From positions 35,649 through 99,648 of the forward strand of contig DKPP01000005.1 of the NCBI GenBank assembly GCA_002471255.1: a stretch of 64,000 nucleotides of DNA, read 5' to 3'. Positions 19,172-27,791 of the stretch are shown piece after piece. The DNA comes from Akkermansiaceae bacterium UBA7331 (lineage in GTDB: Bacteria > Verrucomicrobiota > Verrucomicrobiia > Verrucomicrobiales > Akkermansiaceae). The first letter of the stretch is position 1. Each line of letters opens with the position of its first letter. The notes under the pieces were generated by a model. The model was given only the letters and a program-made list of their open reading frames with translations, did not search any database and was not told where the DNA came from. A program made the position numbers and the translations under genes.

Positions 19172-19627
19172 ATGTCTAACATCAAAGAATTGGCTAAGCA
19201 ATCTGCTGAAGCCTTGTTGGATTCGATGGGCTTTGATCGCACCGTAACCGTGCGTGAAGAAGCTGATCTAATATGTGTGGATATCGAATCATCTGATGCC
19301 TCTTATATTATTGGTGACGATGGCAGCCGTCTGGATGACGTGCAATATTTGATAAACAGAATGATCCAAAAGGAATGTCCTGACGCAGAGCGCGTTAAAG
19401 TTGACTGTGACTCCTATCGCGAGAGAACTGAAGCTAGATTGCTCGAAAAGGCTGTCAAATTGGCTAATAAAGTTTTGGAAACAGGCAAGCCTTTACGTTT
19501 AAATCCTTTAAATGCTTATCATCGTCGCCTTGTGCATAACAAGCTTCAAGAGATTCAAGGCATTTTAACGGAATCCGAAGAGGGTACAGCTCGATACAAA
19601 CGTATTACGATTAAAAAGCAAAACTAA
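19172..19627 (+). CDS. khpB: KhpB/Jag-type RNA-binding protein (KH-R3H)
   Basis: This 151-residue cytoplasmic protein has a KH-like domain (DASYIIGDDGSRLDDVQYLI) followed by an R3H domain (PLNAYHRRLVHNKLQEI with the conserved Arg and His). This is the SpoIIIJ-associated Jag/KhpB layout, although the N-terminal Jag-N domain is absent. Such proteins bind RNA and, with KhpA, influence cell-envelope growth. In many genomes jag lies beside yidC. Here it lies between a small lipoprotein and an exported thioredoxin-fold protein, with which it overlaps by one base (TAATG), so the two are translationally coupled. Confidence 0.85.
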   Translation: MSNIKELAKQSAEALLDSMGFDRTVTVREEADLICVDIESSDASYIIGDDGSRLDDVQYLINRMIQKECPDAERVKVDCDSYRERTEARLLEKAVKLANKVLETGKPLRLNPLNAYHRRLVHNKLQEIQGILTESEEGTARYKRITIKKQN

Positions 19628-20655
19628 TGAACATTAATAGGAAGTCGGTTTCCTCATGGTTTAAAATGAGTGGGGTAATGTTGTTGATTCCGATTGCAAC
19701 AGCTTCTGCCCAAACACAGCCTAATGATGGACCGACTTTTCCTAATTCATGTTCTCTCCAAGATCAATTACCTTTTCCAAAAAATCCGGGTAAATTGATT
19801 TTGTTTATATCTGATAAGGATTTTTCTTTTCAGTCAATCTGGAAGGATTATTTGCAAAATCCTGAAATTATTCAAAAATCGTCACCATATTTTACCGTAG
19901 AAACTGTTGTTCTAAATAAGGAGTTATCTAATCCTTTAAGTCCCGGTGAAAAACTTGCGCTTAAATATGGTTTAGCTGCTTTGCCTGCGACTGTTTTGAC
20001 TGATCATAAAAATCGAGTTTTATTTATTGATTATGGTGGCGCAGTGCATCCTTCATCTGCTGAAAAAAAACTCGAATCTTTTTTTAAAAAATCAGGCGAA
20101 TCTAGCCTTTTAGAAAAGGCTAATCGTGTGCTCGCTCAAAATTTGGATGCAAAGGACGAGAGCAAGCAACTGTGTGACATATTGGAGCCATTACCATCAT
20201 TAGCTTGGAAAGAAGATTATCCTAAATTATGGAAAAAACTAAATTCCAATCATTCTGATGATCCTAGATTTTTAAATGTAAAATCCGATGTGCGGAACTT
20301 TGAAAATCAAATGGAATTGAAATCCTTAATCGAGACTTTACGTAAAGTAGATAATGTACGTGAACTCAATGATTTCATTGAAAAAGCACAAAAGAAGCTT
20401 GGCTCGTCGGCAGAAAACGACGTTCCAACTAAACAAAGCTTATTGGTCAATGTGATTTTTCCGGCCTATGTTAAATTAGAAACTCTTCATTATGATGAAG
20501 GGCATAATGCCAAGTCTGAAGAAGCGTTCCTTGATGCGATCTCATCCCTCGAACAAGCGAGAGATATGGACGCTAACTCCGATTTAGGTAAATGGGCTCA
20601 TGAGCAACGCGAAAAACTGCGCCAAGCCCGATTGTCGGCCGCCCGATATGATTAA
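19627..20655 (+). CDS. Exported thioredoxin-fold protein without redox cysteines
   Basis: The product has 342 residues, or 330 if started at the internal Met (MSGVMLLIPIATASAQ), which reads as a signal peptide. Residues about 40-145 look like a thioredoxin fold (GKLILFISDKDFSF, YGLAALPATVLTD with the cis-Pro, NRVLFIDYGG), but there is no CxxC motif. That makes a binding or structural role more likely than redox chemistry. The remaining 190 residues are charged and helical (ELNDFIEKAQKKLG, EKLRQARLSAARYD). It overlaps khpB by one base and ends 3 bases from the convergent gene at 20659. Confidence 0.6.
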   Translation: MNINRKSVSSWFKMSGVMLLIPIATASAQTQPNDGPTFPNSCSLQDQLPFPKNPGKLILFISDKDFSFQSIWKDYLQNPEIIQKSSPYFTVETVVLNKELSNPLSPGEKLALKYGLAALPATVLTDHKNRVLFIDYGGAVHPSSAEKKLESFFKKSGESSLLEKANRVLAQNLDAKDESKQLCDILEPLPSLAWKEDYPKLWKKLNSNHSDDPRFLNVKSDVRNFENQMELKSLIETLRKVDNVRELNDFIEKAQKKLGSSAENDVPTKQSLLVNVIFPAYVKLETLHYDEGHNAKSEEAFLDAISSLEQARDMDANSDLGKWAHEQREKLRQARLSAARYD

Positions 20656-20658
20656 CGC

Positions 20659-21780
20659 CTATTTAATGATCAACTGTTGATTTGGCGGAGTCGGCTCAAA
20701 ATTAAATTGAATACCGTATGGCTCAAATGCTTTGTTGATTTGAGATTCCAACTCTAAACAATTTGTGCCTCTTGGGAAAAGGTCGCTTAATCGCAAGCAT
20801 TTATTGTAAATATAGTTTTTAAATTGAGCAATCCCTTGCTTATCCTTCATGTGCAAGCAATAAAATACTACATATTTTGCTAACAGCTTGCCTTGTTCAT
20901 CAAAGATGTTTTTCGCAGGGTTTGGTGCAAATAATCTAGCCATAGATGGCACTTTGTAAGTGACAACCTGTGCTTTAGGTTTCAGGCTAGCTTGTAACGA
21001 CGCCGGATTATCAAGAAGTGTAAAAAAGTCATTGAAATAACTTTGTAATCCATAATAAACCCACCCTTTTGATACGTCATTTTTTGTTAAGATATCTTGT
21101 ACCAATGTTTGTGTAATAGCCAATTCCTTTCCTCTCTTATTCGTTGATGCGTAATTGGCTATGTTAAAAACAGGGATTGATTGTTTATCGTTATACGAAC
21201 ATAGAGTCGTATTACTTGATCGACTATCAAAGTCAAATTCTCCTTGCACAGATTCATAAAATAAACCCAATTCGCGATTTATCTTATAAAGAGCATTATA
21301 GATGGTATTTATATCCGAAATAAACTGAGTTGCCTCGTTCACATATATTTTATTTGCAACTGCTTTACGTGCGAAAATTTTAATTTTATGGTGAGAGTAA
21401 AAGGTGCCTTTATTCTTTGCAGAATTTGAAGAAGAATCATCGTTCTCTTGAATATCAATCTTCTCAACCGGATCACTTTGCTGTTTTTCTAAGAGAATAG
21501 GTGTATAATGAAACGGGGGTAAGCGAGAAGCATTTCCCTGATTCTCTTTACCATACTTCAAAATGTTTTTTACTCTATCTTGTGAGTCAGCGTCAAGTTG
21601 AGTGGATTTGAAAGAAATGATAAGCCCATTGGGCATTTTAAAAATAAGATTATTTTTATCTTTTTCTTGGAACTCAGCTTCGAATTGCTTACCCGTAGCA
21701 CTTGTCCAAATTTCACCGTAACTCATTTGATTGAAAATACATAATGAAATAAGAATGGGTCTTATGGGTGTGAAGTGCAT
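20659..21780 (-). CDS. Exported SHD1-like protein of unknown function
   Basis: The 373-residue product has a signal peptide (MHFTPIRPILISLCIFNQMSYG). It is followed directly by a block like SLA1 homology domain 1 (EIWTSATGKQFEAEF, then a strand and DADSQDRV), which is frequent in planctomycete and verrucomicrobial envelope proteins. The rest (about 130-373) contains IYVNEATQFISDINTIYNAL and GWVYYGLQSYFNDFF, reminiscent of peptidase-MA-like/DUF1570 proteins. I see no intact HExxH metal site, so no activity is assigned. The gene converges with 19627-20655 with almost no space between them. Confidence 0.55.
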   Translation of the reverse strand: MHFTPIRPILISLCIFNQMSYGEIWTSATGKQFEAEFQEKDKNNLIFKMPNGLIISFKSTQLDADSQDRVKNILKYGKENQGNASRLPPFHYTPILLEKQQSDPVEKIDIQENDDSSSNSAKNKGTFYSHHKIKIFARKAVANKIYVNEATQFISDINTIYNALYKINRELGLFYESVQGEFDFDSRSSNTTLCSYNDKQSIPVFNIANYASTNKRGKELAITQTLVQDILTKNDVSKGWVYYGLQSYFNDFFTLLDNPASLQASLKPKAQVVTYKVPSMARLFAPNPAKNIFDEQGKLLAKYVVFYCLHMKDKQGIAQFKNYIYNKCLRLSDLFPRGTNCLELESQINKAFEPYGIQFNFEPTPPNQQLIIK

Positions 21781-22019
21781 GATAATTCAATGAAATACTG
21801 AATGGTTAGAAATCGTGCGTGAAGCGAATTGAAATAATTTTAGCTTATGACTTCTTGAATGCAAATGATAAAATAACTCTATAACGAATTTCTAGAGCTG
21901 CATTATATCTATCTAATGTATAAATATCGCAAAATATCGCAAAGTTATCGTATTTGGCTGCCCTTATATCCATATAGAGATCGATTCGTGTTTGAAGACA
22001 GAACGTTTTAATAAGGATT

Positions 22020-22227
22020 TAAGGCGATCTATATAGATTCAGAAATCATACCGTAACGTTGAATCTCTCTGGAGAGAGTTGATTTATTACTCCACAAGTC
22101 GTGCAATATGAGAAATATTATGGGATTGGTGAAGAGCAATCATGATAAACTCACGTTGTGTATCACTTAAATGAGTGTAGCTATTTACAGTCGTTCTTAT
22201 TGTTTTATATAGATTGTTCATTTTCAT
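22020..22227 (-). pseudogene. Decayed IS30-family transposase N-terminus
   Basis: Reading down from the ATG at 22227, the minus strand encodes MKMNNLYKT and then HLSDTQREFIMIALHQSHNI and SHIARLV, ending in two stops. In the next frame it resumes as STLSREIQRYG (about 22048-22082). This is the helix-turn-helix of IS30 transposases: a start of the LTxxERxxI type, an IAxxLxR-like helix and the STISRE(I/L) recognition motif. A frameshift and stops have inactivated it, and the DDE catalytic part is not recognisable. It marks an old insertion in front of the PEP-CTERM gene. Confidence 0.68.
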
Positions 22228-22375
22228 TTGATTATAAAAAATATTTACTGATCTTTTAGTAGTTTTGAGAAGGCTTGGATGAGTTATTTTGTTGCTGTCG
22301 TAAAATATTTCCTAGTGTATGTTTTGAACAATTTTTTGAATGAGACGTGTTACACAATTGTCGTATTCTTATTAC

Positions 22376-22471
22376 AGAATTTTTTATGCCATATTATTAC
22401 CGTAATGATCTATAGGTTATTTTGCGATAGAAGTAGGCATGGCATAAAAAATTCTATCAACAAATAGAATT
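22376..22471 (+). promoter_or_regulatory. Paired inverted repeats upstream of PEP-CTERM gene
   Basis: A perfect 17-bp inverted repeat (22376-22392 and 22439-22455, containing ATGGCATAAAAAATTC) flanks 46 bases. Its right arm overlaps a second perfect hairpin (AATTCTAT 22450-22457 with ATAGAATT 22464-22471) that ends 5 bases before the ATG at 22477. In RNA the two structures are mutually exclusive. As DNA, the flanked segment could be invertible. Either could regulate the surface protein gene. No recombinase is adjacent. Confidence 0.45.
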
Positions 22472-22476
22472 AACTA

Positions 22477-23442
22477 ATGAAAACAACATTGCAAATAAGA
22501 CGCATTTTGGCATTTGCTGGCATCGTACTGTCATCTATGCCTACATATGCTACAACCCCATCATCAGGTGAGTCCGATATTTCCAATCCTTTTAATGATC
22601 AATCGTTAAATATTAATGGAAATTATTCTTATGATGATTTTCGACTTAATGCTACAAATAATACGACTATTTTAACTGTGCAGGGTGGTAAATTTGAATC
22701 AAAAAATATTTCATTAACAAACACTACTCATTATAACCAGTGTTCCTTAATTGTTGCATCGGGTACATTAATCTCCGATACCATTACTTTGAGTAGTGAG
22801 CATAGGTATATTGATGAAAATAACAGTTCAGATACATATTTGAGGATTAGCGGAGGAACTGCCAATATTAATACGTTGAATCTTGGTGTAGCAGGTGATC
22901 TGGGCAGAAATTTGTTAGTATTTAACGGAGGTAACCTTAATGTAGGTAAAATTAACGGTAATACGACATCAGATTTTATATTTGGGCATGAAAGAGGAGC
23001 TTCTGCATGTAACTTAACAATTGGTGGAACTATTTCAGTTGATACGATCACTGTGTATGATAAATTAACTTCCGTGTCTTTAGCTGATAGTCTTCTTGCT
23101 TCAGCCGTTGATGGCGTCGTTACTGTATTTGAATATAATGCTCTTTCTCAAGCTTATGATTACATATATACCGAAGAAGGTCCGATAGTACCTGATACGA
23201 TGGCTACGATGTATAAGACTTTGAATAGTGCTATCATTAATTATTCCGGCACGGATTATGATCTTAGTGAAGCTAAAGTAACGATTAATTATAATCCGAA
23301 TGATACCTATCATACAGGCCCCGGTTCTATGGTTATTTCGGGTATCAAGCCTGCAAATGTTGATCCAATTCCCGAGCCAACGACAAGTTTGCTTAGTATG
23401 TTAGGTATTGGAGTTTTAATGCTTCGTCGTCGAAGAGCTTAA
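22477..23442 (+). CDS. PEP-CTERM surface protein, beta-helix-like
   Basis: This 321-residue secreted protein starts MKTTLQIRRILAFAGIVLSS (signal peptide, cleavage near TYA/TT). It ends with IPEPTTSLLSMLGIGVLMLR and an RRRRA tail, a clear exosortase sorting signal. The body is full of short beta-strand repeats (GGTANINTLNLGVAGDLG, NGGNLNVGKINGNTTSDF), like the passenger repeats of autotransporter-type or PEP-CTERM beta-helix proteins. It is probably displayed on the cell surface. It sits directly behind the overlapping inverted repeats at 22376-22471 and ends at a strong terminator. Confidence 0.85.
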   Translation: MKTTLQIRRILAFAGIVLSSMPTYATTPSSGESDISNPFNDQSLNINGNYSYDDFRLNATNNTTILTVQGGKFESKNISLTNTTHYNQCSLIVASGTLISDTITLSSEHRYIDENNSSDTYLRISGGTANINTLNLGVAGDLGRNLLVFNGGNLNVGKINGNTTSDFIFGHERGASACNLTIGGTISVDTITVYDKLTSVSLADSLLASAVDGVVTVFEYNALSQAYDYIYTEEGPIVPDTMATMYKTLNSAIINYSGTDYDLSEAKVTINYNPNDTYHTGPGSMVISGIKPANVDPIPEPTTSLLSMLGIGVLMLRRRRA

Positions 23443-23455
23443 TTAGCTGACATCC

Positions 23456-23502
23456 AATCTAGTTATTATGAATATGATTTATAATAACTAGATTTTACTA
23501 TT
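23456..23502 (+). terminator. Terminator after PEP-CTERM gene
   Basis: A perfect 14-bp stem (AATCTAGTTATTAT / ATAATAACTAGATT) has an 11-base loop, then TTACTATTTT. Confidence 0.75.
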
Positions 23503-23661
23503 TTGTTGTTTTCTGACTTAGAATTATAATTTTGGATTATTTCTCGTTTAGATTCTAATTTCTCATTCTGATAAGAGAGTTGTTTTATAGAAAGAAGCAA
23601 AGTACGTCTGCTTGCTTCTCATGGCTTGCAAAACAGAATTACTTAGGCATAGTTTGTATTC

Positions 23662-24180
23662 ATGACGTGTCGGCTAGCTTCAATGATAAGCTTATTGAGT
23701 ATTGTTCCCTTATTTTCTTCTTGTGATGATACGGAAGAAAGACGGAATCGTTATTCAGAGAAAAAGCCGCCACCGGCTCCTATGGAGCGTCCCGTTACTC
23801 CTATGGCTACTAATTTTCCATCCGAATCAAAGAAGAAGGATAGGGTTAAGCCTTCTTGGTTGATGTATAATGGGGAGGATATGATTCAGATTACCGGATT
23901 ATCCGGTAGGAAGGTTTTTTTAGTTTTTTATGCTTCATGGTGTCCTCATAGTTTGGCTTACATTGAGGCGATGAAGCAATACGCTAATTCTGAGAAGGGT
24001 AAATCTTTAGCAGTCTTTATCGATGCTGATGTTTATCCTGATATGGCTAAGCGTTATAATGTGGAAGCCACGCCTACTACCATCTTGTATGTTGAGGGGA
24101 TGAACTTGCGTACTATGGTCGGTAATGTATCGGAAGCTCGACTTCGTAAATTGATATCTGAGACATTGACGGTACAATAA
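23662..24180 (+). CDS. Lipoprotein thioredoxin with single-cysteine CxxS-type site
   Basis: The 172-residue product has a signal sequence ending in the lipobox LFSSC, a proline-rich linker (EKKPPPAPMERPVTP) and then a thioredoxin domain. The active-site segment is FYASWCPHS, so the usual second cysteine of WCxxC is serine. The cis-Pro loop (VEATPTTILYVEG) is present. A CxxS thioredoxin cannot make the normal disulfide. It may act as a disulfide isomerase-like or thiol-trapping protein in the periplasm. It lies just before the DtxR-type gene but has its own spacing of about 80 bases. Confidence 0.82.
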   Translation: MTCRLASMISLLSIVPLFSSCDDTEERRNRYSEKKPPPAPMERPVTPMATNFPSESKKKDRVKPSWLMYNGEDMIQITGLSGRKVFLVFYASWCPHSLAYIEAMKQYANSEKGKSLAVFIDADVYPDMAKRYNVEATPTTILYVEGMNLRTMVGNVSEARLRKLISETLTVQ

Positions 24181-24262
24181 TCCGAAAATGGCTAAGATTT
24201 TACTGAAAATTTGTTGGCATGATTAAGTGCTCTGGTATAATGCGGAAACGTTTAGGATGAAT

Positions 24263-24628
24263 ATGGAATTAACAAAGAGTAACGAGGATTATTTGGAGGC
24301 TATTTGTGAGCTTGTCGAGGAACATGGACAAGCCCAAGTACGTGATATTGCGGAAAAAATGAAGGTGAAAATGCCGTCCGTTACTGTTTCTGTTAGACAA
24401 TTATCCGATATGGGGCTGGTTGAGTATAAACCGTATTCTCCTGTGTTGTTGACTAAAAAGGGAATGCAATTGGCTCAGCGTGTTATGAAAAGCCACCATA
24501 TTTTACAAGAGTTTTTTGAGAAGAAACTTGGTTTAGATTCGGAAAGAGCCGATGTCGTTGCTTGCCAAATCGAGCATATTCTCTCTTTGGAAGAGATACA
24601 GAAGCTCATTAAATGTCAATGTTCTTAA
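24263..24628 (+). CDS. DtxR/MntR-family metal-dependent repressor
   Basis: The start at 24263 (MELTKSNEDYLEAICEL) is chosen because an AGG lies 6 bases upstream. A longer frame to 24227 adds an unlikely N-terminus. The 121-residue protein has the winged helix (AQVRDIAEKMKVKMPSVTVS, LVEYKPYSPVLLTKKG) and a dimerisation/metal-binding helix set (MKSHHILQEFFEKKLGLD, CQIEHILS). The C-terminal SH3-like domain of DtxR is absent, as in MntR. It probably senses iron or manganese. It may lead the downstream genes (spacing 18 bases to the Minf_1886 gene). Confidence 0.88.
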   Translation: MELTKSNEDYLEAICELVEEHGQAQVRDIAEKMKVKMPSVTVSVRQLSDMGLVEYKPYSPVLLTKKGMQLAQRVMKSHHILQEFFEKKLGLDSERADVVACQIEHILSLEEIQKLIKCQCS

Positions 24629-24646
24629 TTTTGTTAATGATTTGAT

Positions 24647-25057
24647 ATGAATAGCATATCTTTTGATGAAGCTGTTAAAAAGATCGTAGAGCGAGACGAT
24701 CGTTTTGATGTAAGAGCTTATTCTTTTTTAAATGCAGCTCTTGACTGGACTGTGCGCCGCATAGCCGAACAAAAAACTGAGAGGGAAAACTCTCATGTTT
24801 CAGGTCAGGAGTTGCTTCAAGGTTTTTGTGACTTTTCTATCGATCAGTTTGGTCCAATGGCCTACACCGTACTAGATGAATGGGGTATTCATACCGGCAT
24901 CAATGTGGGTGAAATGGTCTTTCTTCTAATCGAAGAAGAGGTGTTCTCTAAGCAAGATGGTGATTCTCTTGCCGATTTTAGATGCAAAAGTCTTAAAAAA
25001 ATTCTCACAGAACCATTTGAGGTATCTGATGAGGAAGTAGGTTTATCCACTAAATAA
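24647..25057 (+). CDS. Minf_1886-family conserved protein
   Basis: This 136-residue soluble protein has the sequence features of the Minf_1886 family, which is largely restricted to Planctomycetes and Verrucomicrobia: ISFDEAVKKIVERDDRFD, then AYSFLNAALDWTVRR, HVSGQELLQGFCDFSIDQFG and LDEWGIHTGINVGEMVF. No biochemical function is known. It lies between the DtxR-type regulator and agmatine deiminase with short gaps (18 and 10 bases), so it is probably part of one operon. It is one of the better taxonomic clues in the window. Confidence 0.85.
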   Translation: MNSISFDEAVKKIVERDDRFDVRAYSFLNAALDWTVRRIAEQKTERENSHVSGQELLQGFCDFSIDQFGPMAYTVLDEWGIHTGINVGEMVFLLIEEEVFSKQDGDSLADFRCKSLKKILTEPFEVSDEEVGLSTK

Positions 25058-25067
25058 AACAAAAATC

Positions 25068-26126
25068 ATGGTAAATAAAGATGACCTTCGGTGGCCTGCC
25101 GAATGGGAGGAAATGGATGCCGTGTGGTTGTCTTGGCCACACAGAGCAGATTTGTGGCAAGGTGGTTTAAATGAATTGGATCAAGTATTTGGTAATGTTG
25201 CTCAAGCAATTGCTCCTTTTGCCCAAGTGCGAATTAATGCCGCTAAGGTTTTACAACCTCGCATCGAACAAGTTTTACAAGCTCGTGGATTGAAACCGGG
25301 TGCTTATCAATTATACGATCACCCGACAAATGATGTGTGGTGTCGTGATCATGGCCCTATTTTTGTACAAAACCTTACTACCGGCGAATTAAATCTCACT
25401 GATTGGGAGTTTAATGCGTGGGGTGGTAAGTTCGCTCCATGGGATTTAGATAACCAGATACCTAAGCAGATTTCCAAGGCATTGAATTGTCCTATGTTAT
25501 CTTCTTCGATGATTTTGGAAGGTGGTGCTATTGAAGGTAATGGCGAAGGTGTGTTGATTACCACCGAATCGGTATTACTGAACCCCAACCGTAATGTTAA
25601 TTGGTCAAAAGCAGAGATTGAAGCCGAAATCAAAAAGATGTTAGGCGTTTCTTCTATTTTCTGGTTGGGTTCCGGCATTGAGGGGGATGATACGGATGGT
25701 CATATTGACGATATGGTCCGTTTTGTTAAGAGAGATGCTGTTGTTTCGATCGTTGAGAATGATTCTTCTTCGCCTCATTATCGTGCTTTGGCTGAGAATA
25801 ACGAACGCTTGCAAGATTTACGCTGTTTAGATGGCTCAAAAGTAGAGATTGTTCCATTGCCTATGCCTGATCCTTTGGTTGCTAGTGATTGGCGATTAGA
25901 GCAATTACCTGCCAGTTATGCAAATTTCTTGATTGTGAATGGTGGGGTGATTGTTCCTATCTTTGATCAAGCAAAGAATGATGACAGGGCCTTAGGCATT
26001 CTTAGAGAATGTTTCCCGAAACATTCCGTGGTAGGAGTAGATGCTCGCAAACTGGTTTTAGAAGGTGGAGCCATTCATTGCATTACTCAACAACAGCCTC
26101 GTTTTAATGGAGGATGCTCATGCTAA
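25068..26126 (+). CDS. aguA: Agmatine deiminase / peptidyl-arginine deiminase family
   Basis: The enzyme converts agmatine to N-carbamoylputrescine and ammonia, a step to putrescine. The 352-residue length is typical. Visible motifs are WPAEWEEMDAVWLSWPHR at the N-terminus, DVWCRDHGPIFV, SMILEGGAIEGNGEGVLITT, GDDTDGHIDD with the catalytic Asp/His, and the C-terminal LEGGAIHCITQQQP with the nucleophile Cys338. All key residues are in place. The last 7 bases overlap the start of the flavoprotein gene, which shows tight coupling. In many bacteria aguA sits next to aguB, but aguB is not next to it here. Confidence 0.94.
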   Translation: MVNKDDLRWPAEWEEMDAVWLSWPHRADLWQGGLNELDQVFGNVAQAIAPFAQVRINAAKVLQPRIEQVLQARGLKPGAYQLYDHPTNDVWCRDHGPIFVQNLTTGELNLTDWEFNAWGGKFAPWDLDNQIPKQISKALNCPMLSSSMILEGGAIEGNGEGVLITTESVLLNPNRNVNWSKAEIEAEIKKMLGVSSIFWLGSGIEGDDTDGHIDDMVRFVKRDAVVSIVENDSSSPHYRALAENNERLQDLRCLDGSKVEIVPLPMPDPLVASDWRLEQLPASYANFLIVNGGVIVPIFDQAKNDDRALGILRECFPKHSVVGVDARKLVLEGGAIHCITQQQPRFNGGCSC

Positions 26127-27709
26127 GTGATACTCCTATGTTGGTGGATGTGGTTTTGCCTATGGACAAGGCACACAACCCTGATGAGCAAAAATTAGCA
26201 ATTGCCGGTAAATTGGGGATTGCTGTTGATGAGATTACCGATTTTAGGTTGCAGAAAGAATCGATCGACGCTCGCCAAAAACTCATCCGATTTCAATTAC
26301 GTTTTGAGGTTGGCGTGGGCATGGATTTGCCTGCAGAAGTGCCTTTGACTCGCAATTATCAGCCTGTTTCGGATCAGGCAAAAAGAGTGTTAATCGTGGG
26401 CTGTGGACCTGCAGGACTATTTGCTGCGTTGCGCTGTATCGAGTTAGGATTAAAGCCTATTATCGTTGAACGTGGTAAAGATGTATCCTCCCGTCGTTTT
26501 GATTTGGCACCCATTATGCGACAAGGCATCATCATTGAAGATTCCAATTATTGCTTTGGTGAAGGAGGTGCAGGTACTTTCTCTGATGGTAAGTTATATA
26601 CGAGATCTACCAAGCGTGGCCCTGTGAGAGAAGTGTATGAAACTTTCGTCGCTCATGGCGCACCTAAAGAAATTTTAACCGAAGCACACCCTCATATTGG
26701 CTCCAATCTATTGCCAAATGTGGTTAAGAGCATGCGTGAATCGATCATTTCCGCCGGTGGTGAAGTCCATTTCGGAGCCAAAGTGGTGAGACTATTGATT
26801 GACGAGACTCGTTTGCGCATCGAAGGTGCCGTTTGTGCCACAGGTGAAGAATTCCGTGCTGATGCGGTGATTTTGGCAACAGGGCATAGTGCTCGCGATG
26901 TGTATTCCATGTTGTTACATCAGGGTGTTGAGTTAGAGCAAAAATCTTTTGCCGTGGGTGTGCGTATTGAACATCCACAATCATTCATCGACCAACGCCA
27001 ATATCATTTACGCCCTGGCGAAAAACGTCCCGACCAGCTTCCTGCTGCACGATATTCTGTCACGACTACTATTCAAGATAGGGGTGTACATTCATTTTGT
27101 ATGTGCCCCGGAGGGTTTATTGTGCCTGCGGCAACTGAAAATGATGAAGTAGTCGTCAATGGTATGTCCTTATCGAAACGTGATTCTCCATTTGCCAATT
27201 CCGGCTTTGTTGTGAGCGTGCATCCTAAGGATACCAAAAAATTCGAGAATGAACATGGCGTACTCGCAGGGGTTGCTTATCAAAAGACTTTAGAGCAGGC
27301 TACATCTATAGCCGGTGGTGGTAAACAAAAAGCTCCGGCTCAAAAAGTTGGTGATTTTCTTAACCAACGCGTTTCTTCATCTTTGCTCGATACCACCTAT
27401 TTCCCTGGCTTAACGTCTTATCCGCTGCATGAGCTTCTACCTCGTGATGTTGTATGGCGTATGCAAGAAGGATTAAGGTTTTTTGAGAAAAAATGGCGCG
27501 GTTACGCAGGGTCTCATGCTCAATTGATCGGATGTGAAACGAGAACCAGTTCTCCCGTGCGTGTTCCTCGCGATAGCGAAACATTGCAAAGCCCTTCTTT
27601 ATCAGGTCTTTTCCCTTGTGGCGAGGGAGCCGGTTATGCCGGTGGTATTGCATCTGCCGCTTTAGATGGCTGGAGATGTGCCGAAGTTATTGCCACTTGG
27701 TTAAAATAA
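26120..27709 (+). CDS. COG2509-type FAD-dependent dehydrogenase
   Basis: I choose the ATG at 26120 because a GGAGG ends 6 bases upstream. The ATG at 26114 is too close to it. The 529-residue flavoprotein has an N-terminal small domain, then the FAD-binding VLIVGCGPAGLFAALRCIE. GEGGAGTFSDGKLYTRSTK and the C-terminal GLFPCGEGAGYAGGI are typical of COG2509 oxidoreductases. Their substrate is unknown. Cys residues in HSFCMCPGGF are also typical of the family. It overlaps aguA and ends the operon. A hairpin follows at 27712. Confidence 0.88.
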   Translation: MLSDTPMLVDVVLPMDKAHNPDEQKLAIAGKLGIAVDEITDFRLQKESIDARQKLIRFQLRFEVGVGMDLPAEVPLTRNYQPVSDQAKRVLIVGCGPAGLFAALRCIELGLKPIIVERGKDVSSRRFDLAPIMRQGIIIEDSNYCFGEGGAGTFSDGKLYTRSTKRGPVREVYETFVAHGAPKEILTEAHPHIGSNLLPNVVKSMRESIISAGGEVHFGAKVVRLLIDETRLRIEGAVCATGEEFRADAVILATGHSARDVYSMLLHQGVELEQKSFAVGVRIEHPQSFIDQRQYHLRPGEKRPDQLPAARYSVTTTIQDRGVHSFCMCPGGFIVPAATENDEVVVNGMSLSKRDSPFANSGFVVSVHPKDTKKFENEHGVLAGVAYQKTLEQATSIAGGGKQKAPAQKVGDFLNQRVSSSLLDTTYFPGLTSYPLHELLPRDVVWRMQEGLRFFEKKWRGYAGSHAQLIGCETRTSSPVRVPRDSETLQSPSLSGLFPCGEGAGYAGGIASAALDGWRCAEVIATWLK

Positions 27710-27711
27710 AA

Positions 27712-27784
27712 AAGCATCCCTCTATTGAAAAGGATGCTTAGAATTACTTTATTACCCTCGGTGAGACGCTCATCAGAGGGTAAT
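27712..27784. terminator. Two hairpins between convergent genes
   Basis: The first is AAGCATCC / GGATGCTT (27712-27719, 27732-27739). The second is ATTACCCTC / GAGGGTAAT (27751-27759, 27776-27784), followed by TTGTTT. They probably terminate transcription from the flavoprotein gene and from prmA. Confidence 0.6.
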
Positions 27785-27791
27785 TTGTTTA

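Larger units (their letters stand above)
21781..22476. other. AT-rich intergenic region with transposase relic and inverted repeats
   Basis: The 696 bases contain no intact gene. Visible items are a short tandem repeat of a TATCGCAAA unit around 21926-21945, a decayed IS30-type transposase start on the minus strand (22020-22227), and inverted repeats at 22376-22471 in front of the next gene. A 62-codon open frame at 22279 on the plus strand has no protein-like features. Confidence 0.6.

Noticed and set aside
22279..22467. 62-codon plus-strand frame before the PEP-CTERM gene
   Set aside because: It is hydrophobic only because of T-rich sequence, has no start signal and overlaps the inverted repeats. 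I see no protein-like pattern.
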